This document shows, piece by piece, positions 15,321-23,284 of a stretch of 38,384 nt of DNA. The position numbers and the translations under genes were made by a program. The notes below the pieces were generated by a model. The model had not been told where the DNA came from. It did not search any database and saw only the letters and a list, made by a program, of their open reading frames with translations. How positions within the stretch are numbered: position 1 is the stretch's first letter; every line of letters begins with the position of its first letter. Origin of the DNA: an uncultured Limosilactobacillus sp. (GTDB taxonomy: Bacteria; Bacillota; Bacilli; Lactobacillales; Lactobacillaceae). The DNA lies in NCBI RefSeq assembly GCF_934202705.1, contig NZ_CAKPYE010000014.1:1-38384 (forward strand), given 5' to 3'.

Positions 15321-15740
15321 TTATTTATTCTTTAAAAAGTTAATATCAATCAGTTTCATTCCAGTTTGACCAACTTCGATGGAGTCGTGAATTAATTTAT
15401 CAGTATCATCTTCACTGTCTGTAAAGTTAATCAGGTTGATTAAGACCGGTAAATTGAGTCCGGTAATAATCTTTAAATCACGGAAATCAGCTAAAGAACG
15501 TAATGCTACATTTGAAGGACTGCCACCTAATAAATCAACCAAGACAATCGTTTCATCATATTTTTCTTGGTTGTCATTGAGAACTTTGACGACCTTATTC
15601 TTCAGGTCATCAACTGATTCGCCTTGATGTAATCCTAAACCAGTAACGTTGGGCTGTTCACCCATTAAAAGCTCAAGACTTTTAACTGTTTCAATCCCCA
15701 TATTACCGTGGGTAACGAGTAAAAATGCACGTTTTTTCAT
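15321..15740 (-). CDS. PTS mannose/sorbose-family IIA component
   Basis: A 139-residue cytosolic protein that accepts phosphate from HPr and passes it to IIB. The fold start and active site are clear: LLVTHGNMG with His11, where family members carry the phosphorylated histidine, and later LVDLLGGSPSNVA, a hallmark of this IIA type. ATG 15740 is preceded by GGAGGTG. It sits 21 bases after the IID gene. Free-standing IIA is usual in the sorbose and N-acetylgalactosamine branches. Confidence 0.93.
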   Translation of the reverse strand: MKKRAFLLVTHGNMGIETVKSLELLMGEQPNVTGLGLHQGESVDDLKNKVVKVLNDNQEKYDETIVLVDLLGGSPSNVALRSLADFRDLKIITGLNLPVLINLINFTDSEDDTDKLIHDSIEVGQTGMKLIDINFLKNK

Positions 15741-15761
15741 TATACAAACACCTCCAAATTA

Positions 15762-16664
15762 TTAAACAATGTAGAAGCAAGATAAAACAATCAAAATGAG
15801 AGTGAGGTAAATCAACCCACGAGTGATCTTAAGCCCCTTCTTTTGGAAGTATAGGTATAGTAACAAAATAGCAGTTAACGGTAAGATCCCGGGCATGATG
15901 GTATTCAAAATTGATTGAACGTCGAATGTCTTGTGGGAAATCGTAAATTTGAGATAACTCTTGATTTTGACGTATTGTCCAGCCATGATTCCCATCATGT
16001 ATAGGCCTAAAACACCTAAACCGTCAATGATTGAGGACATTCGACCGGATGTCATAATTTCTTTAGCAGCTGATCGACCCAATGAATAACCCATCTTAGT
16101 AAAGTAGTAACCATAAATATAAGTTGCGGTTGCAAAACATAGGAATGGCAGCAAGCATCCTAAGAAGTTACCCTTTTGGGCGAACGGAAGGAAGATGGCA
16201 ATAAAGATATATTGGACGGTTCCCGAATCAATTGAGTCACCGATTCCGGCTAGCGGACCCATTAGTCCAACTTTAGTGTTTGAAATAATATCTTCAGAAA
16301 TTGCTTCCTCACCATTAGCCATTGCACGAGCCCGTGCTTCTTCTAGTGAGATGGTAACCCCCATCAGAGTCCCACCACCCCAAGTACATTGGGTGTTGAA
16401 GAATAACAGATGACGTTGAAAGGCTTTAGCGAGCTCATCCTTAGTTTTATATAACTTTTTGAGGATTGGAATAAGTCCAAAACAAAAGGCAGGAGCTAGC
16501 ATGCGGTCAAAGGTGTGGTTAACTTCGTTGGCCCACCACCAACCAAACCAAGCTTTCATTAAATCACGATTAGTGATTTTGTCAGGTTGCGGAATCTTCC
16601 CATCTTTATTTTGTGGTTCAGTTTCCGGATTAGTGGTTTTTTGTAAATCTTTATCCTTACTCAA
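15762..16664 (-). CDS. PTS mannose/sorbose-family IID component
   Basis: A 300-residue membrane partner of IIC. A charged N-terminal tail (about 30 residues rich in Lys, Gln, Asp) precedes the family core with NFDR-like MKAWFGWWWANEVNHTFDR. The conserved GPLAGIGDSIDSGTVQYI is in the middle, and three to four hydrophobic spans lie at the C-terminus. The start codon is TTG at 16664, because GGAGGG is seven bases ahead and no ATG is available. IIC and IID together form the membrane channel. The gene begins 24 bases after the IIC stop. Confidence 0.92.
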   Translation of the reverse strand: MSKDKDLQKTTNPETEPQNKDGKIPQPDKITNRDLMKAWFGWWWANEVNHTFDRMLAPAFCFGLIPILKKLYKTKDELAKAFQRHLLFFNTQCTWGGGTLMGVTISLEEARARAMANGEEAISEDIISNTKVGLMGPLAGIGDSIDSGTVQYIFIAIFLPFAQKGNFLGCLLPFLCFATATYIYGYYFTKMGYSLGRSAAKEIMTSGRMSSIIDGLGVLGLYMMGIMAGQYVKIKSYLKFTISHKTFDVQSILNTIMPGILPLTAILLLYLYFQKKGLKITRGLIYLTLILIVLSCFYIV

Positions 16665-16688
16665 TATTTGTCCCTCCTTACTTTACGC

Positions 16689-17459
16689 TTAATTTTCCAC
16701 TTGCTTTTGGGTGAACATTACATATAAGAATGCAAAGATAATCCCAAATGCAGCGTAAATTGTCATATTAATGTTCAATTTTGCAAAGGCGACACTCATG
16801 AAGTATGCCAGGAAGAAGAATGGCAATAGCTTTTGTTTACCAATAACTTGCATAATTACGGCGATCCCAAGTGCTGCTAATCCACCACCAACACTGGTTA
16901 AGACGTGAATAATTGTGCCATGTTGGATGTTAGCAACAACGTGAGCGATGACTGGAGCACCGAAGTAAAGAGCGATAAAAACAAGCGGAATGAATAGGCA
17001 GAAAGAAATCACGGTTGGAATTGCCATAATCGAAATTCGTAAGCCGTGCGCATTGGCTTCCTTTGCATACCGGTCCATTGGTTTCAAAGCAAAAGTATTG
17101 AGGAAAAAGCGGAATTGGTAGAGATAACTACCAAGCAAGCCAACTGGAACGGCAATGGCAATTGCTGCTTGCGGGCTCATATTTCCCATGATAGCCACCG
17201 GCACCGCAATGGCGGCAGCAATACAAGGTTCGGCAGGGAGCGCACCACCAGGAGCAACGAATCCCATATAAACTAATTGAATTGCAGCAGTAATAATAAC
17301 GGCTCGATGCATTTGTCCCATAATGAGACCAACCATCATTCCAGTCATTAATGGGCTAAAACGCATGGTTAATGTTGCAAATCCTAAAATACGTGACTCA
17401 ACTAATGCGACCCAAAGCGCAATTAGTAGTGCTTGCCACACGGTTAAAGTAACATGCAT
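16689..17459 (-). CDS. PTS mannose/sorbose-family IIC component
   Basis: First gene of the leftward operon: a 256-residue membrane protein with about seven to eight spans. It carries typical IIC-sorbose motifs such as HRAVIITAAIQLVYMGF and PAEPCIAAAIAVPVA. The start is ATG 17459 because AGGAGG at 17467-17472 (minus strand) is eight bases ahead; an ATG 57 bases upstream lacks a site and would add a second hydrophobic stretch. Transcription starts at the promoter with cre site at 17538-17565. The operon order is IIC-IID-IIA-IIB-accessory protein. The sugar is not known. Confidence 0.92.
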   Translation of the reverse strand: MHVTLTVWQALLIALWVALVESRILGFATLTMRFSPLMTGMMVGLIMGQMHRAVIITAAIQLVYMGFVAPGGALPAEPCIAAAIAVPVAIMGNMSPQAAIAIAVPVGLLGSYLYQFRFFLNTFALKPMDRYAKEANAHGLRISIMAIPTVISFCLFIPLVFIALYFGAPVIAHVVANIQHGTIIHVLTSVGGGLAALGIAVIMQVIGKQKLLPFFFLAYFMSVAFAKLNINMTIYAAFGIIFAFLYVMFTQKQVEN

Positions 17460-17537
17460 AAAATAACCTCCTAAAATAATTGCAAAATAAAGCAGAAAGT
17501 TAGCAATCCGAAACATTTAACTTTCTATTCACTTTTT

Positions 17538-17565
17538 ATTATAATTGAAAGCGGATACATTACAA
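17538..17565 (-). promoter_or_regulatory. PTS promoter with cre site in its spacer
   Basis: On the minus strand TTGTAA (17565-17560), a 16-bp spacer and TATAAT (17543-17538). TGAAAGCGGATACA at 17546-17559 matches the cre consensus at 13 of 14 positions and fills most of the spacer. CcpA bound there would block RNA polymerase, so strong glucose repression of this PTS is expected. Confidence 0.8.
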
Positions 17566-17569
17566 GTCG

Positions 17570-17592
17570 TTATATTTAATTTTTAAATATAA
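17570..17592. promoter_or_regulatory. AT-only palindrome upstream of the phosphatase/LysR pair
   Basis: TTATATTTAA and TTAAATATAA form a perfect 10-bp inverted repeat with loop TTT, 20 bases ahead of the phosphatase start. It could be the operator of the LysR-type protein encoded next, or a chance AT-rich palindrome that also holds the -10 region. Confidence 0.35.
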
Positions 17593-17612
17593 ATTGAAAG
17601 GAAGCTACCAAA

Positions 17613-18260
17613 ATGACCAAACTATACTTAATTCGGCATGGCGAAACCACTTTAAATCGATTAGGCAGAATGCAAGGGCAGATTGATTCTTTTTTGACCG
17701 AGAAAGGACATTACCAAGCTAAGCAAACTGCGTCTTCACTAAAGGCAATTAAATTTTCAGCGATCTTTTCTTCAGATTTAGGTCGGGCCAAGCAAACGAC
17801 GCAAGATATCATCAACGAGCTTCAATTAGCTAATCTGCCGTATCGAACAAGCTCAGATCTGCGTGAGGTCAATTTTGGCTTTTTCGATGGATTACCATGT
17901 CGAGCCGTTTGGCAAGAGATTACTAATATGACCATGTATGATGGTCAAGATGATATAATTAAACATGGCGGAATGTCTGAAGTACGTTCCCTCATGTTAA
18001 AAAAAGATAAATATAAATATGCAGAATCCTATCAATCAATTATTGAGCGTTGGCAACACTTTGTTGATGGCTTAAGCAGTTTAAAGACCACCGCCAACAT
18101 CTTAATTGTTTCACACGGGACGTTCATCCGAACGATTAGTGAACACTATGGAGCTTATGTAGCAGGAAAGGAGAATGTTCCACAAAATGGTGGGGTAACC
18201 ATTTTTAACATGCAGCAGGGCAGAATTACACTGCAAAAATATAATGTTCAATTAGAATAA
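17613..18260 (+). CDS. Histidine phosphatase (phosphoglycerate-mutase-like)
   Basis: A 215-residue cytosolic protein of the histidine phosphatase superfamily. The catalytic motif LIRHGETTLN is at residues 5-14, the phosphate-binding SSDLGRAKQTTQ near 55, and the second catalytic histidine in VSHGTFIRT near 170. ATG 17613 has AAAGGAAG upstream. Such short members in lactobacilli are often annotated as phosphoglycerate mutase, but many are phosphatases of sugar phosphates or other small molecules. The glycolytic role is not supported by context here. It is followed ten bases later by a LysR regulator and diverges from the mannose-family PTS. Confidence 0.88.
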   Translation: MTKLYLIRHGETTLNRLGRMQGQIDSFLTEKGHYQAKQTASSLKAIKFSAIFSSDLGRAKQTTQDIINELQLANLPYRTSSDLREVNFGFFDGLPCRAVWQEITNMTMYDGQDDIIKHGGMSEVRSLMLKKDKYKYAESYQSIIERWQHFVDGLSSLKTTANILIVSHGTFIRTISEHYGAYVAGKENVPQNGGVTIFNMQQGRITLQKYNVQLE

Positions 18261-18270
18261 TGGTGTCACG

Positions 18271-19140
18271 ATGAATTCAGAATTAGTAGAAACTTTTTTA
18301 AAAATTGTAGAATATCGTCAAATTTCTTTAGCGGCTAACGCGCTTTTTATTACTCAGGCGGGAGTTAGTAATCGGCTCAATAAGTTAGAACGTCATCTGG
18401 GCGTGAAACTGATTAATCGAGTAAAGGGACACTCACAAATTACTTTAACGGAATATGGTGAAAAATTTATTCCGTTAGCCAAACAGTATTTAAGTATTAT
18501 TAATAGTGCCAATCAATTAAAGAATGAACCGCATTATGACCAACTTACGGTTGTGACTACAAATGATATTTGCGGACTTTACTTGGCACCTTTGATTAAA
18601 ACAATTCACTTATCAAATCCAGAAATTAGGTTAGACATTCGGTGCACAGATAGTGAAAATATTGAACCAATGGTCAACGAGCTGCAAGCTGATATCGGCT
18701 TGCAGCCATTTAAAACCAGTGATCCGAAACTTAATGCAACCAAAATATTTAGTGATCCGCTGGTTTTGGTTACTAAAGGAAACCATCAATTATCTCAGCA
18801 GGTCTCAGCAGATGACTTGGATCGGCATAATGAAGTCTTCATTAAATATAATGACGAGTATGCGGTTTGGCACAATATTTGTTGGGATCAGACCATTATT
18901 CCGGCGCTTGCCACTAATACAGTGACGGGAGCAATTCCAACTTTGTTAACTAGTGATCAATGGGCGATTGTACCGAATCAGTTAGTTAATTTATCACATG
19001 GTGATTTGAAGAAACACCATTTAAATGAATTAAAAATGAGCATGACACTATATGCAATCAACGTGAAAAACAATGTAAAAAAATCGGTAATCAGCCAGTT
19101 GTTATCATTGATGAAATTTTGTTTAGCAAAGACCATTTAA
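18271..19140 (+). CDS. LysR-family transcriptional regulator
   Basis: A 289-residue protein with an N-terminal winged helix-turn-helix (ETFLKIVEYRQISLAANAL then ITQAGVSNRLNKLERHLGVKLINR), the standard LysR layout. A periplasmic-binding-like effector domain follows (about residues 90-285). The gene starts ten bases after the phosphatase stop with only a weak GGTG site, so translation is probably coupled. The targets are unknown; candidates are its own transcript through the palindrome at 17570-17592 and the divergent PTS. The effector domain shows nothing that tells the ligand. Confidence 0.9.
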   Translation: MNSELVETFLKIVEYRQISLAANALFITQAGVSNRLNKLERHLGVKLINRVKGHSQITLTEYGEKFIPLAKQYLSIINSANQLKNEPHYDQLTVVTTNDICGLYLAPLIKTIHLSNPEIRLDIRCTDSENIEPMVNELQADIGLQPFKTSDPKLNATKIFSDPLVLVTKGNHQLSQQVSADDLDRHNEVFIKYNDEYAVWHNICWDQTIIPALATNTVTGAIPTLLTSDQWAIVPNQLVNLSHGDLKKHHLNELKMSMTLYAINVKNNVKKSVISQLLSLMKFCLAKTI

Positions 19141-19179
19141 TAAAATTTAAACTTTGATCAATGTTTCTCAAATAAAATC

Positions 19180-19207
19180 TTTCACATATTTAGCTTTCTG
19201 TTATAAT
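19180..19207 (+). promoter_or_regulatory. gnd promoter
   Basis: TTTCAC at 19180-19185, 16-bp spacer, and a perfect TATAAT at 19202-19207. It lies in the 114-base gap after the LysR gene. Confidence 0.65.
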
Positions 19208-19254
19208 GGTCACTGTAAACGTATTTTTTATTTATTAAGGAGTGTGACAACACA

Positions 19255-20688
19255 ATGTCAGATAAGAAAGCACAAATTGGTGTTGTAGGTCTTGCCGTTA
19301 TGGGTAAGAACTTGGCCTTAAACATCGAAAGTCGCGGATTTACTGTTGGGGTATACAACCGGCACCGTAACCGGACTGACGAAATGATGAAAGACCACAG
19401 TGATAAGAAGTTAATCCCTAGCTACACAATCAAGGACTTTGTTGACTCACTTGAAAAGCCACGTCGGATCCTATTGATGGTTAAGGCTGGTGGACCAACT
19501 GACGCTGTTATTGATGAATTACTCCCATTGCTTGACAAGGGTGACGTTCTGATTGACGGTGGTAACACCAACTTCAACGACACGATGGCCCGGAATGCTA
19601 AGCTTGACAAGTCAGGCATTAACTTCATCGGTATGGGTGTTTCCGGCGGTGAATTAGGTGCGCTTCATGGTCCTTCCTTAATGCCAGGTGGTCAAAAGGA
19701 AGCCTACGACTTAGTTGCTCCTATCCTGACACAAATTGCTGCTAAAGCTGAAGACGGTAAGCCTTGTGTTGCCTACATTGGACCAAATGGTGCTGGTCAC
19801 TATGTCAAGATGGTTCACAATGGTATTGAATACGGTGATGAAGAATTAATTGACGAAAGTTACAACGTGATGCGGAATGTCCTTGGACTGAGCGTTGACG
19901 AAATGGCCAAGATTTTCCACGAATGGGACCAAGGCGAATTGGATTCATTCTTGATCAACATTACTGCCGACATTCTTACTCGTAAGGATGACCTTGGTGA
20001 TGACAAGAACAAGCCAATTGTTGACATGATTCTTGACCGTGGTGCTAACAAGGGTACTGGTAAGTGGAGTTCCATGACTGCTCTTGATGGTGGTGCTCCT
20101 CAATCAGTGATCACTGAAGCGGTTTACGCTCGTTACATTTCCATGATGAAGGACGAACGGGTAAAGGCAAGCAAAGAATTGCCAGTTGAAACTGAAGCAA
20201 TCTCGATCGATGATAAGAAAGAAATGATTGAAAAGATCCGTCAAGCCCTTTACTTCGGTAAAGTTATGAGTTATGCCCAAGGGTTCGAACAAATGCGGAT
20301 TGACTCCGATCGTTATGACTGGGGTCTGAAGTACGGTGAATTGGCGCAAATTTGGCGTGAAGGTTGCATTATTCGTGCACAATTCTTACAAAAGATTACT
20401 GATGCTTTTGACAAGAACCCTGATCTTAAGAACTTGTTGCTTGATGACTACTTCAAGGATATTGCCAAGAAGTATCAAAAGGCTACCCGTGATGTTGTTG
20501 CTCTTGCTGTTAAGGCCGGTGTACCAACACCATCACTTAGCGCTGCCATTAACTACTACGATTCTTATCGTGCAGAAGTGCTTCCTGCTAACTTGCTTCA
20601 AGCACAACGTGACTACTTCGGTGCTCACACTTACGAACGTACTGACCGTCCTGGAAACTTCCACTACAGCTGGTACGAAGAACAATAA
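19255..20688 (+). CDS. gnd: 6-Phosphogluconate dehydrogenase (decarboxylating)
   Basis: Oxidises 6-phosphogluconate to ribulose 5-phosphate and CO2 in the cytosol, making NADPH or NADH. The 477-residue length is that of the long dimeric type. The nucleotide-binding motif GVVGLAVMGKNLALNI is at residues 9-24. The substrate motif IDGGNTNF and the GVSGGELGALHGPSLMPGG block are complete, and the catalytic lysine stands in GHYVKMVHNGIEY. The C-terminal tail ends in RTDRPGNFHYSW, which reaches into the partner subunit. ATG 19255 has AAGGAG. In a heterofermenter this is the main route from glucose to pentose phosphate, so high expression is expected; codon use fits that. Confidence 0.97.
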   Translation: MSDKKAQIGVVGLAVMGKNLALNIESRGFTVGVYNRHRNRTDEMMKDHSDKKLIPSYTIKDFVDSLEKPRRILLMVKAGGPTDAVIDELLPLLDKGDVLIDGGNTNFNDTMARNAKLDKSGINFIGMGVSGGELGALHGPSLMPGGQKEAYDLVAPILTQIAAKAEDGKPCVAYIGPNGAGHYVKMVHNGIEYGDEELIDESYNVMRNVLGLSVDEMAKIFHEWDQGELDSFLINITADILTRKDDLGDDKNKPIVDMILDRGANKGTGKWSSMTALDGGAPQSVITEAVYARYISMMKDERVKASKELPVETEAISIDDKKEMIEKIRQALYFGKVMSYAQGFEQMRIDSDRYDWGLKYGELAQIWREGCIIRAQFLQKITDAFDKNPDLKNLLLDDYFKDIAKKYQKATRDVVALAVKAGVPTPSLSAAINYYDSYRAEVLPANLLQAQRDYFGAHTYERTDRPGNFHYSWYEEQ

Positions 20689-20703
20689 TCATCCAATGAT
20701 GGT

Positions 20704-20734
20704 AAAAGGAGCGGAATTTCCGCTCCTTTTTTTT
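20704..20734 (+). terminator. Terminator of gnd
   Basis: AAAAGGAGCGG (20704-20714) pairs perfectly with CCGCTCCTTTT (20720-20730) around a 5-base loop, followed by more T. Confidence 0.93.
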
Positions 20735-20748
20735 GTGGACTGATTTTT

Positions 20749-20997
20749 TTGCACTATTACCGAAGAGTAGTGGTGAAGCTTGCACTTAAACGAAATTTTT
20801 GACTTTTAGTAGTTGCAATGCTTATTAATTTGAGGCAGGTTAATGCAAAGCGGTTCATACCTTCTAATGACCGACACGTAAGGATTTTGCAATCGTTAAA
20901 ATTAAATTTATAAGCAATGGTGCAACTGGTGGTTGATAAACTGCACTTAATAAAATAGATGGTTGCACTATTTTGCAAAGCGTTTTCATCTTAGAAT
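20749..20997 (+). promoter_or_regulatory. Control region of the galactitol-type PTS: TTGCACT boxes, cre, -10
   Basis: Four directly repeated boxes occur: TTGCACTATT (20749-20758), TTGCACTTAA (20780-20789), CTGCACTTAA (20941-20950), TTGCACTATT (20963-20972). GCAAAGCGTTTTCA at 20975-20988 matches cre at 12 of 14. A TAGAAT -10 box lies at 20992-20997 with no good -35 partner, which suits an activator-dependent promoter. The PRD regulator encoded at 23285 is the natural candidate. Between the second and third boxes the 337-base gap holds further TGCA-rich half-sites but no gene. Confidence 0.6.
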
Positions 20998-21025
20998 GTA
21001 GACAATTAAGAAAGGAGGAGACGAG

Positions 21026-21481
21026 TTGGATTTTATTAAGGACAACTTAGTTTTTGCTCACCTGTCAGCTCAGGATTCAACCGGTGTTATTTCACAATTA
21101 GCGGATGCTTTATATCGAAATGGTAACGTTAATGGTGATTATAAGCAGGCGGTTTTAGACCGGGAAAAGGTTTACCCAACTGGACTACCCAGCGGTGATA
21201 TTTGTGTTGCGGTACCGCACACGGATGTCAAGTACGTTAAGTCACCGGCAATTGTGTTCGCAACGCTTGATCAACCAGTTAAGTTCGCAAATATGGCAGA
21301 CAAATCACAAACTGTTGACGCTCGCATTGTAACAATGCTGGCAATGAAGGAACCTCACAGTCAAGTGCAATTATTACAAAATCTTATGCAATTATTCCAA
21401 AATCAGGATTTATTAAAGAAATTGCTCAAGCTGGATAGTTCCGCCAAACTGTATGATGAACTGGTTGCATATTTTAAGTAA
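21026..21481 (+). CDS. PTS galactitol-type IIA component
   Basis: A 151-residue cytosolic phosphocarrier of the fructose/mannitol IIA fold, closest to the galactitol (GatA) form. The active histidine is His65 in ICVAVPHTDV. The start codon is TTG at 21026, chosen because AAAGGAGGAG ends six bases ahead and no ATG is near. It is the first gene of the unit IIA-IIC-IIB, which may include the regulator. The true sugar or sugar acid is unknown, because the usual galactitol-phosphate dehydrogenase and tagatose enzymes are missing from the window. Confidence 0.9.
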   Translation: MDFIKDNLVFAHLSAQDSTGVISQLADALYRNGNVNGDYKQAVLDREKVYPTGLPSGDICVAVPHTDVKYVKSPAIVFATLDQPVKFANMADKSQTVDARIVTMLAMKEPHSQVQLLQNLMQLFQNQDLLKKLLKLDSSAKLYDELVAYFK

Positions 21482-21494
21482 GGAAGTGTAAAAA

Positions 21495-22895
21495 TTGAAA
21501 CCAGTAGTTGATTTTATTGAATATATTGTCGATTTAGGACCAACGGTTATGATCCCAATTATCTTCCTGATTTTTGGATTATGTTTGAAGGTACCTTTTG
21601 CTAAGGCACTCCGTGGTGGCCTAATGGTCGGAATTGGTTTTATTGGATTAAATGCTACCGTTACAATTCTGACTAGTGTTATGAACCCAGCAGTTAAGGA
21701 AATCATTCGGACCATGCACATCAACCTATCAGTTATTGATGTTGGTTGGCCATCTGCTTCTGCGATTGCATATGGTTCAGTTGTTGGGGTTACGATGATT
21801 CCACTAGGAATTGCGATTAACGTTGTCATGTTGATGACCAAGACAACACAAACCATTGACGTTGATATTTGGGACTTCTGGCACTTTGCTTTTGCCGGCT
21901 CATTAATTTATGCCTTAACTAACGACATGTTATTGAGTTTATTCTCTGCTTCGGTAATTATGATTGTGATTATGGTTACTGCTGACCGGACCGCACCGTT
22001 ATCAGAAAAGTACTTAGGCTTACCAGGAATTTCAATTCCTCACGGTTATGCCGGTTCATTCGTTCCATTTGCAGTTGTTTTGAACTGGATTATGGATAAA
22101 ATTCCGGGAGTAAATAAGATTCACTTGGATGCTAAAGACTTCAATAAGAAGTTTGGTAACTGGGGTGAACCAACCCTCCTTGGTTTTGAAATTGGGGTAT
22201 TAGTAGGTTTCCTTGCCTATGGTTTTGTACCAAGCATGGATTGGCCAACTAAGATTGGTAAGATTTTGTTAATGGGGGTTACCCTTTCGGCAATTATGAT
22301 CATTACTCCAAAGATGGCTGCCCTCTTACTTCAAGGGGTGGTTCCGGTTTCCAACAACATCCAAAAGTTGACGCAAAAGCACTTTGGCGGTCGGAAGTTC
22401 TACATTGGGATGGATACCGCTGTTGGGATTGGGAACCCAGTTGTCTTGGCTTGTGCAACCTTGATGATTCCATTATCACTAGTATTTGCATTCATTTTGC
22501 CAGGTAATAAGTTCTTACCAACAATTGGGTTAGTTGGATTTGTCTTTATGTTCCCACTAATCGTGTCAGTGGTTCATGGTGACTTCTTCCGTTCCTTTAT
22601 CATCGGTGCCATTAACGTTATTTTGGGACTGTACATTGGGACCCAATTATCACCATTCTTCACTAAGGCTGCACGGGCTGCTCACTTTGCAATTCCAAAG
22701 AACTCAACGTTGATTGGTTCAATCGACTATGAATCTAACCCATACCCATGGATTATGTTCCAATTAGCACATAACAAGTGGATCTGCTACATTGTTGGGA
22801 TTGTTATTTGCTTAATCTTGCTTTATTGGAACCGTCGTTGTATCATTCGTGATGAAAAGAAGGCTGAAGCAGCGAAGGCTGCTAAGGAAGCCTAG
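21495..22895 (+). CDS. PTS galactitol-type IIC component
   Basis: A 466-residue membrane transporter. The N-terminus YIVDLGPTVMIPIIFLIFG, then VDVGWPSASAIAYGS, WDFWHFAFAGSLIYA and ISIPHGYAGSFVPFAV, are the landmarks of the GatC family (compare E. coli GatC). Around ten spans can be drawn, and the C-terminus is a charged tail of Lys, Glu and Ala. The start is TTG 21495 with AGGAAG eight bases ahead; no ATG fits the family alignment. It starts 13 bases after the IIA gene. The substrate could be galactitol, but without the matching catabolic genes another polyol or sugar-acid derivative is as likely. Confidence 0.9.
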   Translation: MKPVVDFIEYIVDLGPTVMIPIIFLIFGLCLKVPFAKALRGGLMVGIGFIGLNATVTILTSVMNPAVKEIIRTMHINLSVIDVGWPSASAIAYGSVVGVTMIPLGIAINVVMLMTKTTQTIDVDIWDFWHFAFAGSLIYALTNDMLLSLFSASVIMIVIMVTADRTAPLSEKYLGLPGISIPHGYAGSFVPFAVVLNWIMDKIPGVNKIHLDAKDFNKKFGNWGEPTLLGFEIGVLVGFLAYGFVPSMDWPTKIGKILLMGVTLSAIMIITPKMAALLLQGVVPVSNNIQKLTQKHFGGRKFYIGMDTAVGIGNPVVLACATLMIPLSLVFAFILPGNKFLPTIGLVGFVFMFPLIVSVVHGDFFRSFIIGAINVILGLYIGTQLSPFFTKAARAAHFAIPKNSTLIGSIDYESNPYPWIMFQLAHNKWICYIVGIVICLILLYWNRRCIIRDEKKAEAAKAAKEA

Positions 22896-22913
22896 TCATA
22901 GGAGGCTATTATA

Positions 22914-23207
22914 ATGAGGAAGATTATTGTTGCTTGTGGTGCCGGCGTTGTTACTAGTACAACTGCTATGAACAAGTTAAATGAAGAATTAAGTGACCGT
23001 GGCTATAACGAAGGGACGGACTACAAGTTAGTTCAAACTAGTGTTGGTCAAGTTCCTGCATTAGCTGATGATGCTGATGCTGCAGTTACCACTACTCAAT
23101 ATGACAATGATGAACTCAGCATTCCAGTGATCAATGGGTTGCCTCTTTTGACTGGGATCGGTGCTGATGACGTAATTGACAAAGTTGAAGGAATTATCAA
23201 AGGTTAA
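22914..23207 (+). CDS. PTS galactitol-type IIB component
   Basis: A 97-residue cytosolic phosphocarrier. Its P-loop-like active site is IIVACGAGVVTST with phosphorylated Cys8, as in GatB, and the later segment IPVINGLPLLTGIG matches the GatB pattern. ATG 22914 has GGAGG. It completes the IIA-IIC-IIB set, and a terminator follows 20 bases later. Confidence 0.92.
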   Translation: MRKIIVACGAGVVTSTTAMNKLNEELSDRGYNEGTDYKLVQTSVGQVPALADDADAAVTTTQYDNDELSIPVINGLPLLTGIGADDVIDKVEGIIKG

Positions 23208-23226
23208 TTCCAAGCTGGTTTTTTGA

Positions 23227-23267
23227 AAAATCGTTAAGGCGGTTAGGAGCTACCTTAACGATTTTTT
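23227..23267 (+). terminator. Terminator between PTS IIB and PRD regulator genes
   Basis: AAAATCGTTAAGG (23227-23239) pairs perfectly with 23253-23265 and is followed by T. The regulator starts 18 bases later with no room for a promoter, so expression of the regulator and later genes needs read-through, or a promoter inside the IIB gene. Confidence 0.88.
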
Positions 23268-23284
23268 GCTAAAGAGAGGGTATT

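Noticed and set aside
20757..20978. 73-residue minus-strand reading frame in the gap before the PTS genes
   Set aside because: No ribosome site, no recognisable protein pattern, and it overlaps the repeated operator-like boxes.
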